The notes under the pieces: generated by a model
Told to the model about the DNA's origin: nothing
Databases searched by the model: none
The model's input: the letters and a program-made list of their open reading frames with translations, nothing else
NCBI GenBank assembly: GCA_963691655.1
Contig: OY829326.1
Span: 13,690,878-13,754,877 of the forward strand
Origin: Toxonevra muliebris
Lineage: Eukaryota; Arthropoda; Insecta; Diptera; Pallopteridae
Reading direction: 5' to 3'
DNA length: 64,000 bases
Part shown: positions 12,209-24,143 of the stretch, one piece after another
Numbering within the stretch: position 1 is the stretch's first letter
Layout of the letters: each line of letters opens with the position of its first letter
Made by a program: the position numbers and the translations under genes

Positions 12209-15200
12209 TTATATAGTTACACATTTGATCCGCTAAAGTTTTGCTCTCAAAAGTTTTGCAATAATTTTAAATTCATATATTTTTTTATTAAATTTTTCTT
12301 GAAAACATTTCTATTTACCTCTTTAACATAAATGATATTTTTGTCAGTCTGTCTGTCTGTTTCTGTGTCTGTTCGGGTATCTAACTATCCGTATTCTATA
12401 TACTACATATAAATGCATGCATGTGCACAATGTTATAACTTCATGCTCCCTGAAGCGTTTCCATTCACTTTGTTGCTGTTTTTCTCAGTGTTGCTGTTGC
12501 TCTTGTTCTTGTTTTATCAAACAACATAGCATTTTGTAGCAACATGTGATTCTATGAATTCAACGACACACAAACATAAACTAATGCATACATAGATACA
12601 TACATGTACGAGTACACAAACATATGGTTATTTATACATATCTACAAGTACAATACATACATTGGGTACATGGTACAAGTGAAAACAAACAACACTGCAC
12701 GTTGTTTAACTACACCACTACATACTGAATGTAACGAATGAAACGATTTTCCTATGTTGATTTTCTCCTTAGTTTAGTCGATTATGGTGTAAATGTTCAG
12801 CTATTTTAAAGCATATTGTACTCTGTAGTTGCATTATAGTTGCCGCGGGCTTGTGTAAATTTTACCAGCTTTTTGTTTTACTTTTATTTCGATTTAAAAA
12901 TTTGTCATTTTAGGGTGTGATAAATTTCTAAGTGCACGTCTATATGTATTTACTTTGCTTAAATATAAGGTATACAAAACTTGTACTTATTTTAACTATT
13001 CCATTTTCCATATCAATTATAAATGTTCCTGCTTTTCATGGTCAATGAAGAACAGCATTCACTTGTTGTTCACTTGTTTAGTTATCATTAATCGCTTTCG
13101 AATGTTCAACATAATTTATACGCTGCCATAAGCAAAACAACACAAATACATACGTAGAAAGATTGATTCACTAATTTTGTCTGACATTTTGGTGTGATTG
13201 ATGAAAATCCACTGTACAGATTGCAGACTCTAATTAAGATATGAAATTGTATAGCTGTAAGCGGCATACGCATATAATTCAATTAAGTATTGAAAGAATA
13301 AATTTAGTAGCTAAGCGAAAATAAAAAAATTAATTGAGAAATCTTGTTTGTTAAACTTATTTTCTTAGTATATAAATATTTGATTCTTTAATGTGACGGT
13401 CAAACTTTCAAGCGATAAACAACAGACAAATTAATTTTCTTTTCAAGTCTACTTCACAAATGGCAAAAAAAATCTTCAGAAGATATGAACCTACGAGGAG
13501 AAATACTCCACTATTTTTTCTATTGCAAAACATACTTAAACTTATTCTCAAAGCAAAATATAAATTCAAGACTTCAGTGAAATTTTGCAAAATAAAATTA
13601 TATAATTGGCTCAGAAGTGAATTATTACTAGCTGTGTTGAACTAAATGTCCCACAATAATTTTAATTTACCTAGAAATTGGTCATTATTATTATATAAAC
13701 TATCTACATTTTTAAATTCTTTGTACGGACTAATTAAAATTTGTTCCAGTTGAAATTAAGGGATCTGCTGGTTCCTCTTTCAGTTCCACCAACTTATTAT
13801 CGATTATCTATTCTTTCGATTTTATTTTATTGTTTAAGAAAATGTAATAAGTTTTTTTTAGACCCTTATTCAAAGAAATCATGTTATTAATCGAAACTAA
13901 CAATTATTTGTTTACCCGCCTTTTTCTCTGAAACTCAGTCGCGGCTGTTATGTGCATATTATTCTGTGTGTGTATATATAATTCTTTTTTCATGTAAGTT
14001 CAATTTCGATTTATAAAATTTCCTACTTTTATGTCCTCTTTCTTTGTTTTTAATTTTTTTTTTATTTTATTTAGTTATTTTTTTTTTTTTTTCGTTTGCT
14101 GACTTTCTTGTTTTGTTTTTATTTCTTAAATTGCAGTAACAATTTTGCTTATTTCTTGCAGTAGTCTTCGCTCACGTACACACATTCGATAATTAATGGT
14201 GCGCGTAATTAGATTTCAAATTTATTGTAAATGTTTTTTTACATTATTTCCTTTTTTCGTTTGTCTCTCTATAAAATTGTAAATTAAAAAAAAAAGAAAC
14301 GATTTATCGAAAACAAAAAAACAAAAAAAAGGAAAAGTTATTTAAATGCTAATTATGAAAGTGTTTGGGTATAAGCAGAAAATAATTCAAAAACAAAGAT
14401 TAAAGAGATTCTTAGATTGTAAAGTTGAAAATTTATGTATTAATATCGGGGTTACAGAATCAATTATTCTTATATAAATACTTTATAAAAATTTAAGCTT
14501 ACTTTCTTCTGCAACATTTATAGCTCCAAAAAAAAAAACGAAAAACCTTTCGTTAAAAGTAAAAATATTTTGGAGGAAAAATTCATGACCATCTTAGTAT
14601 ATTTATGCTTACATGTTATTATCAAAAGACTTTTGAACGTGAAAGTTATTAATTGATATCAGACTTGTTATGATATTTCGCTTAAGCTCTTTATCTCAAA
14701 AAAAAAAAAAAAAAACAGAATAAATGTAATTAAATCCAATTATAAAATACTGCAATATTAAAAAGTTTGCTGTAATACTTTCGAGCATCTGAAAATACTA
14801 TTCGATTCCAAAAATGTTTTTCCGTGCCCATCTGAAGCTATCATTTTTGTAAGCCATCATATGCCAAAAAAAATGTCACTGTACCAACTGAATACAATTT
14901 GTTGCATTCCGTATGTAGTATGAAATATTTTCTAACATATATTTTGTATGTGAAAAAAAAACAACATAATGAAACAGAGTTCGCAATTTTTTACGTGGTT
15001 TCATTACCAAATGTCAACATTTCAAATATATGACACATGCATAAAGATGCGCGAATGGAATCGAACTTATGCAAGGCAACGACAAATAAGCCAGCATCGT
15101 AAAAAAAAGTAAATTCTTAAGATATTGAGTAAGATTTGCTTAAAAAATGGCTAACCACATACAACTTTCTCGAATCATTGAGCTTCAAAATTGATAATAA

Positions 15201-15819
15201 GAACTAACTAAATGTGAATTTTTGAGTTTAACAAAAATTTCCGCATTTACAACAAAACAGAAAATACAGTAATCCTTGGTTAAAGAAATCAACGAAAAAG
15301 CACAATTTTTGCTCTTTTATCAGTGGAACCCAATTAGATTGATTTTCCCTAAATTCCTAAGACCCTATGAATAACACAGCACCTGCCTCACTCATCTGGT
15401 TAAACTATATGGAAAGGGCTTTCTCCACCTTGCCGCAAGCATCACTTTTCATTCGCCGCTTGGCCGTCGAAGTTTATTTTTTGAGAGTTTAAAAATGGTT
15501 GCGTGCAAGGCACTCAAGATATTTGATGTGTAAACAGTTAAGCCAACTGAATGCCATATACATAAACTCACATTTGTATAGCCTTATATAGGGATTTGAT
15601 GTATTATCTATATGATTAGGTAAATAATTCAATTCTTTTATAAACTTAAAAATTTATTAGATATTATTATCTTTTATATATAATAGCGCAATTCACCATA
15701 AATTGCAAATGGTCTTGCATCATTGCAAATGCAAATTTTTATTCCATATCGCATATATTTGTTGTTGTGATAGCAGAAATATTTTCCATTTGCACCAATT
15801 TGTGAATAGGGCTGATATG
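12209..15819. other. AT-rich non-coding stretch, nothing assignable
   Basis: Contains a GTCT-rich run (12346-12372), long T-runs near 14060-14093 and an A-run at 14698-14714. Frames such as 13460-13645 are Lys/Leu-rich and unconvincing. TACAGTAATCCTTGG at 15266-15280 resembles a pogo-type end but is isolated. Confidence 0.55.
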
Positions 15820-15836
15820 TTAGGTTAGGTTAGGTT
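15820..15836 (+). repeat. TTAGGT triplet repeat at the LINE 3' end
   Basis: Three near-perfect TTAGGT units lie exactly at the 3' end of the adjacent minus-strand LINE. Position and length point to the LINE's own terminal repeat. It is not an interstitial insect telomere array, and higher flies lack TTAGG telomeres. Confidence 0.75.
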
Positions 15837-15921
15837 GTTGGGGCTGTTCATGAAAGAACACACTGAGACCTATTGGTCCATTGTGATACCCTTGGGGCGA
15901 GTGTTACCTCTTGATCCCTTC

Positions 15922-16782
15922 CTAATTAAACCAATTTGTGCTTGCAATGAAACGTGATAAGTCTCTAATGTCAGAGGTTGCTAGTTCTGTGAGTCTACCA
16001 TAGAAGGGTGCTCCCAAAATTTTGTGTCTGCGTGCTGCTAAAGCAGGGCAGTTACATATAAAGTGGAAAATGGTCTCTTCTTCCTCTTCATTTCTACAGC
16101 TTCTGCAGAAGTCATTATAAGGAAGACCTAGTCTACGTGCGTGGCTGCCTATGAGGCAGTGCCTGGTTAGAATAGGAACTACCCTACTTATGTGGACACG
16201 GTCCAGATTAATGAGCGCTTTAGTGCGATCATGGTCAGGCATTGGCCAAAACTGTCTGGCGATATCGCAAGTTGGTTCCATTCTCCATCTGCTCTTCGCA
16301 ATGTGGGAGAAGTGGTCCTTAATTAAAAGTTTACACGTGGCAAGCGGTATACCTACATTACCAGTAATAAGTGAATTGCTGAGTGTCGAACTAAGTTTGG
16401 CGAGGTCATCAGCCTTACAGTTTCCCTCAATGTAGCTATGCCCTGGCACCCATATAAGGTGCAGGTTGTATGCTATGGCTGTCTCGTTCAGAGACGATCT
16501 GCATTGTAGGGCAACTTTAGAGCTATTAGCTGGACATTGGAGGGATTTTATTGCCGCCTGACTATCAGTGAAAATGCAGATATCATTACAAGGTATCGCA
16601 TTACACCTTATCAGATTTGCGGCTACAGTGATCGCAAGCAGCTCTGCCTGAAAGACGCTGCAATGATCTGCAAAACGAAAGTGCGCCGAAATGTTTAGGC
16701 GCTCAGAGTGAACCCCACCCCCAACCCTACCATCCAACTTTGAACCATCAGTATAAAAGTCGATGATATCAGGGCGTACCAC
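15922..16782 (-). pseudogene. RNase H domain and C-terminal Cys/His motif of a LINE polyprotein (partial)
   Basis: An open frame of 286 codons encoding the end of a LINE ORF2. RNase H degrades the RNA strand of RNA-DNA hybrids during retrotransposition. Visible catalytic residues in frame numbering are D12 in YTDGSK, E47 in FQAELLA, D73 in FTDSQAA, H115 in WVPGHS, and D125 in the ADDLAK segment, where families usually have AD-E-LA. A C-terminal C226-x2-C229 ... H240 ... C245 cluster follows, typical of several LINE clades. The frame begins at a GTG at the truncation point, so that start is not biological. The frame itself is intact to a stop at 15922-15924, but lack of the upstream parts and of a promoter makes it a non-functional remnant. 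A minus-strand frame at 16695-16973 is a shadow. Confidence 0.8.
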
Positions 16783-16909
16783 ATTACTTTACACATTACA
16801 TTACGATATGTTCGCATATACGCAGCTGCAATCGCATCCTTTTTTCCACGCTTTAAGTTTTTCTTCCTGTCGTTTTGAAATTTTATTAGATGTAAAAATT
16901 TAACATAAA

Positions 16910-16985
16910 GTCGCCCTAGAATTGATTTGGCGTATAGGAATATGAATTTGTACACGCACATACGCCAAATCAATTCTCAGGCGAC
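16910..16985. repeat. 26-bp inverted repeat (hairpin, 24-base loop)
   Basis: The left arm 16910-16935 and right arm 16960-16985 are reverse complements over 26 bases except at two adjacent positions; the inner 18 bases (AGAATTGATTTGGCGTAT) are perfect. With only 24 bases between the arms this would form a strong stem-loop in RNA or a small cruciform in DNA. It could be a pair of fused terminal inverted repeats left by internal deletion of a DNA transposon. No target duplication is evident. Confidence 0.75.
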
Positions 16986-17003
16986 AATAAGTGCTTTCCG
17001 CAT

Positions 17004-17215
17004 TTAACCTTAGAAAGGCTACAGGGGTGACCAGTCACCCGACTACTTTTTAAAAGCACAGCAAAGAGATTTGCCTTAACTGCATTTAATAAAAATAAGA
17101 AACAATGTATTTTTATTGAAGTAAATAAGTGATTTTATAATAAATAAGTTTGATTTTTCTGTTTAACATATTTGCTATTTACATAGATAAAAAAGTCTTG
17201 CCTTTCTAAAATTAA
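17004..17215. mobile_element. TTAA-flanked MITE, piggyBac-like
   Basis: The left boundary is TTAA followed by CCTTAGAAAGGC. The right boundary, reverse-complemented, is TTAA followed by TTTTAGAAAGGC, so 10 of 12 terminal bases match. Ends beginning CCYTAGAAAG next to TTAA are characteristic of the piggyBac superfamily, which inserts at and duplicates TTAA. At 212 bases it has no coding capacity and would depend on a transposase encoded elsewhere. TTAA is common in AT-rich DNA, so the call rests mainly on the matching ends. Confidence 0.45.
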
Positions 17216-17429
17216 TGCACAAAGCAAAATTTGCTATTACTATCACTACATTTTGTTTATACATTTATTGAAACCTAAATTCCTTATTACTTATCATTTT
17301 GTATTGTTTTTATATTTTTAAAAATATTTAATTTTAATCCAACCTAACTAACCGAATGCAAAACCTATCAAACGCTTGTGTTTGCTACGGCGACTTCTCT
17401 GCTTGTATGGTATAGTCGATCTCCATACC

Positions 17430-18469
17430 ATCGATACCAACTTGTGGGGAATTCCCCGATTTGCGGGGGATTTGATTTAGAGCGGGGAATGGGGGAATGA
17501 GCTATTTTTTGCGGGGAATTTGAAGTCGTTTAGTTTTTTTGTTGTCCAATTTTATGTAACGTAAAACGTTTTACTTATGCCTTATTTCATATTTTGGGTC
17601 TTAAGATCTTCATCTTTTCTTAAGTGGGCACTTTATTGGTTTGGAGAAATCGGTTTTGAAAGTATTAAATTTCGAAAGTATTTTGTAAAAATTCTAGAGA
17701 GAAACTCGGAGTGATTTCGTAGATATAGATGTTTATAACGCCGAGTGTCAATCAGGCCAAAACAGTCGTGCGGTGCTTCGACTTCCCTTTCGGCCATTCA
17801 GAAAAGCTCTGCTATGTCTTTGTCCAGCATCTCCTGATTATTAACTCTTAATCCCTGCTGACTAATCGTTAAACTTATAAATTACGGTCAGCCATCATAA
17901 TGAAGTAAAAGTATATTTTATCTGTTAAAAACCGTGAGTCAAAACTTTAATCCCTATTTTCTCAAAACAAGGTTTTTGTCGTTTTTTATTTGAATCAAAA
18001 GAAAGCCCATATCTTTTTCTTTGATAAATTGTATTTCCAAGAGTGGGCTGAGGCTTATTTATCTATTAAAATGAACGTCTAGTAACTCAACATACCTCAT
18101 CTTGTTCAAAATTTACCCAATATGACTAAACTTTGTGCAAGTTTGAGCCCGATCGATTTTAACAGTGGGTTCCCCTGAAATGAAATCTCCCATGTGTCAA
18201 AAGAATTCCGGATTCAGAAAGTACATTTCTATTAATCTACGAGTTCTATAAAATTTGGTTAAGTTTTGGACCAAGAAAGTTCAGGGTCGCCCTAAAATAG
18301 CACTTACCGAGATAAATTTTAAAGTATTTTTCGCTTTTGTAAAATGTTTATGTGGAAAGTGAGTGTCGCGCTGTTATATGAAATTATACCGATGCGGGGA
18401 ATTTGATCACAAATCGGGGAATTTCTAGAAAACTATCGGGGAGAAAGAAAAAATGAGTTGGCATCCCTG
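17430..18469. mobile_element. hAT-like non-autonomous element with CGGGGAATTT subterminal repeats
   Basis: The right end, reverse-complemented from 18469, reads CAGGGATGCCAACT, a style of terminus common in hAT transposons. The left end reads CATCGATACCAACTTG from 17430, matching 10 of 13 bases. Both ends are loaded with short GC-rich copies of CGGGGAATTT (17445-17522 and 18394-18440) that stand out against the AT-rich flanks. The approximately 1 kb interior has no long open frame. The flanking 8-mers do not match, so either the copy is old or the left boundary is slightly misplaced. Confidence 0.5.
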
Positions 18470-19158
18470 CGCCGCACGTTTAACACCAGCAAATAATTCT
18501 GCTACGAATACGAATTTTGTTTTCGAATGTTTCGTTTGTTTGTGTGAGTAAATTGATCGAAACATAAACAAACAAACTCCGCTCGCATTTTAATTTCTCC
18601 CTCTCTTCTTCTCTTCTCTCTTATCTTTGTTGTTTGGAGTGGCACAGTCATGCCGCGCAGTAGTGTGAGCGAGAGGGGAACTGGACGTTACAGTTATCTT
18701 ACATCTTACGATACAGTTATTCTTACATTTTACACATTTGAAATTTTGCCCATACCGTGAGCTAAAATGTTTACACATCAAAATATTAAACAATTTAGGG
18801 ATTATACAGTTTAGAACATTCGACCTTTTTATACAGCTCCGATTTTTTCTTTTATTGATAAACTTAAATGCTTATTATTCATCCATCATTGCAAATGAAT
18901 TTGTAAAAAACCAGAGGTCTAATTATCTGTTTCGTAAATATACTACTCGTCATTTATTCTCTTTTACCTGACCAGTCGTACGTTCACGGAAGAGAGGATT
19001 TGATTACAGATGTTTGTTTGCCTTGGTACGAAATGGAAGTTCATTACAGCATTACCAAGTGCATATTCCAATAATCTAAAAATATAATAATATTGCCAGT
19101 CGATTTGTTTTAAAACACTTACCAAACTAATGGATTGCCACCATATTTTTTTTTAAGT
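18470..19158. other. Unassigned stretch
   Basis: Starts with a less AT-rich section (18470-18670) that includes a CTCT-rich tract at 18596-18622 and the related phrases TTTGTTTGTGT and ACAAACAAA around 18535-18575. The rest is ordinary AT-rich DNA. Frames at 18590-18793 and 18738-18971 have no recognisable features. Confidence 0.45.
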
Positions 19159-19752
19159 GCAATTAACCGGGGAAATTTTAGTAGGTACATTTTGATGTCA
19201 AAGAGCAGAGTTCTTACGCAATTAAACGGGGAACTCAATTACAAGGGGATCAATTAATCAGGTAATGATATGAATATTTTTACTGGCTATTAAAATCGGC
19301 CCAACTTCACGCCCAATTAAACGGGAAACTCAATTAACTGCAGGTTAATTTTTCTTTTTAACGGTGTAGTCAACCCACAGAGATATTGCCCCTATAAAAA
19401 TAGGGCATGGTATTGATTGAAAAAGGAAGATTGATTAATGGGAGGAGAAAAGAACCGAAAAGTATCTGTGAATTTTTGTCTTAAATTTGGAAAGGTTAAA
19501 ACAATCAAGAAAAATATTCGCAACGAACCTGTTCTACAATCGCGCGGTGCAAGAGAGGACTGAATTATCTCTGTAATATAGTAGACTCGCGTAGTTCATG
19601 TATTTCTACTATTTTCCAACGATTAAATAGAGCTTGAAACCTTACTGCCTTCTAATAACTTAATCGCTCGATGTTGAATGCGGTCCAGGAGCTCCAGTTG
19701 GGTTCGTAAAGTTCCTGCCCAAAGGTGCGAAAATTAAACGGGGGTTACTGTA
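19159..19752. mobile_element. pogo-like terminal repeats, several copies, interrupted by a LINE tail
   Basis: Four same-orientation versions of GCAATTAAACGGGGAACTC occur at 19159-19175, 19218-19241, 19311-19337 and 19728-19752. The last ends in GGGGGTTACTGTA and, reverse-complemented, reads TACAGTAACCCCCGTTTAAT. That resembles terminal inverted repeats of pogo-type elements of the Tc1/mariner superfamily. The set could be nested or tandem element ends, or subterminal repeats of one element. A LINE 3' segment lies between the third and fourth copies. No transposase frame is visible. Confidence 0.33.
19350..19730 (-). pseudogene. LINE 3' fragment (post-reverse-transcriptase region), decayed copy B
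   Basis: Read on the minus strand, it encodes HLWAGTLRTQLELLDRIQ followed by HRAIKLL, a segment that follows the polymerase core in many fly non-LTR elements. It then breaks down through stop codons (TAA just after the next dozen residues, then TGA). It ends in TTGACTAC and an A-rich tail at about 19350-19361. The same order of blocks (LLDRIQHQSIKLIGD, then a 3' end TTGACTGC plus poly-A) occurs at 31077-31792, so both are copies of one family. It is a non-functional remnant. Confidence 0.6.
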
Positions 19753-22700
19753 TATAGAAAACAAAAAATGACACCATTTCTGTGTAATTTTATGTAATAT
19801 GTGAGTAGGTATATGCAGCAAAATATAAAATAAAATTTTGAAAAGAATTAATTCTATTTCATTCCCGTATTATGGTTTCAAGCTTTGAAAAAATATGTAA
19901 TAAAACAAATTTAGAATATTTCATGCTACATGTCGTATGAGTAATATACAATTTTTTACGTAATGTTGCATAAAATTCATGCATACATACATATTATAAA
20001 TATCGAAGAGTGAATATTATTATTTAAATAAATAATCATTACAAAAATAAATGAAAATCTAACATAGATGCAGACATATTGACATACATTCGTTTTTATT
20101 TATTAATAATTTATACAACTAGTTTAAGTATTATAGTATCGCTACTCTTGTTGTTGTGGCTGTTGTTGCATTTATTCATTCACATCTAAAACTCTTTCCA
20201 TGGGCGGTTTAATTTTTAATCTGCCTTTAGTAAACTTTTGCCTACCTCACATCACAAACAATTAAACATACTCAATCAACATAAGCGGCTTAAAATGTTA
20301 ACTTTTTTTTTTTTTTGTTATTGCTGTTGTGAATGAGAAGTAAGCAAGGCTCCATACCTACCTACCTACAATTTCACTTACTTACGTACCTATCTACCGG
20401 CTAAAATAAACTTTAAACTGTATCGGCTTATGTATGTCTGCGTTCTGTATGCACCAACTTCTCTCTACCTACTCTTGTTTAGAAGTCATGACGAAAAATA
20501 CAAATGAAAAATAACAACAAATTATTTATGCAAAGTACAACCAAATACGCTGAATTTTGTATGCATGTATGTATATATATATATATATATATATAAATGC
20601 AACTAAAAGTTACAGAGCAGTAAAAGTTGTGGAAATATCCTCAATTGCCTTAAAACTTTTGCGTACCATGGCAGCAAAAAAAGTTGGTTGCATTTTTGTG
20701 CACTTAATTGGTAGAAAAGTTGAACGTCAAAATGTAGAGGAATTAAAATTGAAACCATTTGTGAAGTACTTATGTACAAATAAACAATTCGATGCTGTTT
20801 AAATAAAGAATACTGATTCAAACTATGGTTTATCAACTAAGCCAAGCAATTTTTCAATGAATAGAAGAAAACTCTTTGCTTTTGGGTCTAACAGCATAAC
20901 TATAATAGCCACTTTATATATAAACAAGTGTTTAACTCCAAAAAGAAACAAATCTCGAGTTGATTATTTATTTAATGTTCTCCACCATTTTCTACATTCC
21001 GTCATTCATTTCCTTCCAAACCTATCTAGCTTTCATCTGTTTTTGTCTATGAGCTATTATTAAACAGCCTTCCTAGAACAATTGTTTTCCAATTACAACT
21101 CTCACATCGGCAGTTTTTTGTTTACTGTTCATTTAAAGCCACTTAAAATGTTTACGCTTTTATTACAACTTAAATAAAAAAACCTTTACATTTAATTTCA
21201 TATAGCGTAAATTTCTTTTCCAATTTAAATTTACTTGTTACTACAACACGCTCACCGTCAAATGTCACAGTTTAAACTTGTTATATATGTATGCTTGTAT
21301 TTAGTTTATGACAAGTTCTTATTTATTTTCTAATTAACATGTATTTAAGCAATAAACTTCACATCCCGAACTGAACAGAACTTAGAAATGTGTGAGTGTG
21401 AAATTTTGAAAGTCACGTTTTGCTAAACTAATTTTCAAAAGCTTTGTGTATACAGTTTTCTCACAGTTTTTCTTCTTCGGCTTGCATACCATACTCAGCA
21501 GGTAGGAAGTAAATAGATAACATTTGAAAGTAGCTAAAATGGAAGAGCGTGATAGAAACAGCACAAACTAATGATAATGTGGTATTGAAATATAACGTGC
21601 AACCGCTGTGTCTTTAAGTTTAAGTTTATCTTTAAGTTTTTGATATAAATTCACAAACTAACAACCGATTTTAGGTTTTTGCTTACTATCAGAAAATGGA
21701 ATCTGTGAAATCCATCAGGGGCATGCTGGGATATCAATTTCAATCTTTTGTAGTTACTCAAGCTAAGGTTAATGTGAATCAACTTTCTAAAATTTAATAA
21801 AGATAATATTAACTAATAGGTGTTTGGTTTTTACAGCCTACATGCGAGCGTTTTCCAACTTTGGGTATGAAGGGAAGTTTTCCTTTTTCAGCTTTCTAAA
21901 AATGGAAAAGAATTGGACATTTATTCAAAGGCTTTGACTTTTATATTTCAATTGTCTGCGATATACTAGAAAACCCTTTTCCATCTTTTTTTGAATCTTA
22001 GATTGGTCAATAGTATTCAATAGAACTTTTGATCGATTTATTACTAAAAATCTATTACATTGAAAATTTTAGTTTTCACTAATTTATTTCAAACATAGTA
22101 AAAAATTAATTCGGTGCAAAATAATTGAAGATCACATTATATTATGATTACATTATTATTTAAATTATAATATAAACACTTGACTAAATAAGTGCGTGCA
22201 CTTCTGAATTTTGTATTAAGCAACTGAAAAAGTATAAATCTTCAATCAGAATTTGCAGCAATTATCATATGTATGTACAAAAATTTTCTCTCCCAAATGT
22301 ACAATTTAATTACAAACTTAAGCAACAACATTTAAAACCACTACGAAAATGTATGCTTGGCTAACCAAAATTATACAAAATTATATTAGGCGAAAAAAAT
22401 TTTACAACTTCTTTTACTACAAAATTTGTGTTTCTCCCCAGATTTCTAATACAAAACTTAAACATTATAAGATTTGCAAATATTCCCACCAATATATGTG
22501 TATAATACACATACATACATGCTATGAAGAGAGACTCTTATTATATACAATATGCGTATGTAAGTATGTATAAATTTACACATACATACATATATATGTC
22601 TACGCATTTCAACCAAATTAAATTAAAACAAACGAAATTGCTACCAATCTTCCTTACTCTATTATTGCCATAAAAAGTTGAGGGTGTATGCTTATATAAA

Positions 22701-24143
22701 TTTGAATGTAGTATGTATGTGTGTGGCTTATAAATTAATTAAAATATTTATATTTACAAATTTTAAACATACTCAAGTTGGCAATGACACTTGGTTTTAA
22801 TGCATGACAATTTTGATAAAGATGTCTCTGATAAGCCTTCATTTTTTTTTTTTATAAATGTATATGCTTTGTTACTTTACTTTACCATATCACTAACAAA
22901 CATGTAGCTCCAGATATTTGTATGTGGTAGCATTGTGTTTTTGTTTCACAAAAGGCTTGTTTTCTTAACAGAAATTTCACAGCTTTTTTATTGTAGAAGT
23001 AACAAAAGATAAACATCTTTTGTTTAAGTATATATGCATACAAAAGGAATATACGCGCATATAATGACACAAGAACGTATGTATGTGTATACATACTTGC
23101 ATATGTGTTGTTTCATACATATACATGTCTACATAAAACAAAAAGGACACAAGTGTGAATGTGCTTTTAAGCATGGTGTTGATAGACACAGCACCAGCAG
23201 CAAGTGAAGCTATTATAATTCATTAGCACTTATAATTTTAAGGAAAGGGGAAAGAAATTTATATACACATATACCTATCTGTGTGTGCGAGTGTACAGAT
23301 TTATAAAAAAAAAATGTTGCGTATGTCTTTCATACAAACTTTGACTCAAGGAAATGACTATGGTGATAAAAATAAGAAATTTTCAGTATAGTAATTCTTC
23401 ATAAAAAAAAAAATAATTATTTTTTTGTCCTCAGTTATCTTCTACGCATTTTTTTCTTGTTCTTCTCATAAATGCTCACTCACACTTTATGGCATGCAAA
23501 CAAATGAAAAGTCAATTTAAGTTAAGTACAGAAACTGTAACAAAGCAGCATGCAGAAAAAAGAACAAACAAAAGCCAAGAAAAAATGTTTGAATATTTTT
23601 ATTTTTTTTTTTTCAAGAAAATAGCGCTCAAACGCAAAAAGTGTAAGATAGATTGCAATAGGTTAAGTAGAGCATTTTACAGTCAAGTGGCACGTGTACG
23701 ACGTCGTTGTCGTTATTGCCTATGTAGTGTATATGTTTGTGCGCCATGTGCTTTAACTGCAATGTCAAAGATTAGTGACACTTTTAAGTTGAGCAGCTTG
23801 TCATGATTGTGAGTGTTCTATTGTGCATACACACACTCTCATGTATATATATATAAGTTTCTTTTGAATAGATTGCCATAGCATTGATTTTAATAATGAG
23901 AAATTCTAAGAAGGCAGTTACGTAACTTTACTTTTGGATAATTCAAAGTAATTAAGACATTTTTTTAAAACCAGCTTTCAAATATCCTCTAGTAAGTATT
24001 GAGTATAAAGTACATAAAGGTATCTTGTCAATTTTAAAATCAATCATTTAAAACTTTCTTTTTTAATAAAATTGGAATTTTGTGTTCAGGGTAATTTAAT
24101 GGCAAGAAAAACGAATATGAAAAAATCAGGTACGCCGACTCAC
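19753..24143. other. AT-rich non-coding stretch with microsatellites
   Basis: About 4.4 kb without an assignable gene. It contains a (TA)n run at 20571-20595, a CCTA-rich run near 20357-20400 and repeated CATACATA/TATGTATG words around 22500-22600 and 23070-23130. The frame at 20557-20802 starts inside the (TA)n tract, and that at 23489-23806 is Lys/Cys-rich with a low-complexity Phe run. Neither is convincing. Confidence 0.5.

Larger units (their letters stand above)
15820..16804 (-). mobile_element. 5'-truncated non-LTR retrotransposon (LINE, RNase H-bearing), with target duplication
   Basis: Minus-strand LINE copy. It keeps only the C-terminal RNase H part of its second open frame plus a short 3' untranslated region. 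Its 3' end consists of three AACCTA-type units (complement of 15820-15836) instead of a plain poly-A tail. The 8-mer GATATGTT occurs at the 3' junction (15814-15821) and again at the 5' junction (16805-16812), which fits a target-site duplication. Loss of the upstream gag-like and reverse transcriptase parts is typical of 5' truncation during target-primed reverse transcription. The RNase H plus C-terminal Cys/His motif suggests a LOA/I/R1-type clade, but the clade cannot be fixed without the reverse transcriptase. Confidence 0.75.

Noticed and set aside
15266..15290. TACAGTAATCCTTGGTTAAAG as the left end of a pogo-like element whose right end is at 19752
   Set aside because: Similarity to the 19752 end is limited and the 4.5 kb between contains unrelated elements; pairing is not supported.
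15820..15836. Possible interstitial telomere repeat (TTAGGT)
   Set aside because: Only three units, located exactly at a LINE 3' end; higher flies do not use TTAGG telomeres.
16151..16435. 94-codon plus-strand frame
   Set aside because: It is the antisense shadow of the LINE RNase H frame.
23489..23806. 105-codon plus-strand frame with basic and Cys residues
   Set aside because: Contains a Phe run from poly-T, no domain, and nothing flanking suggests an exon.
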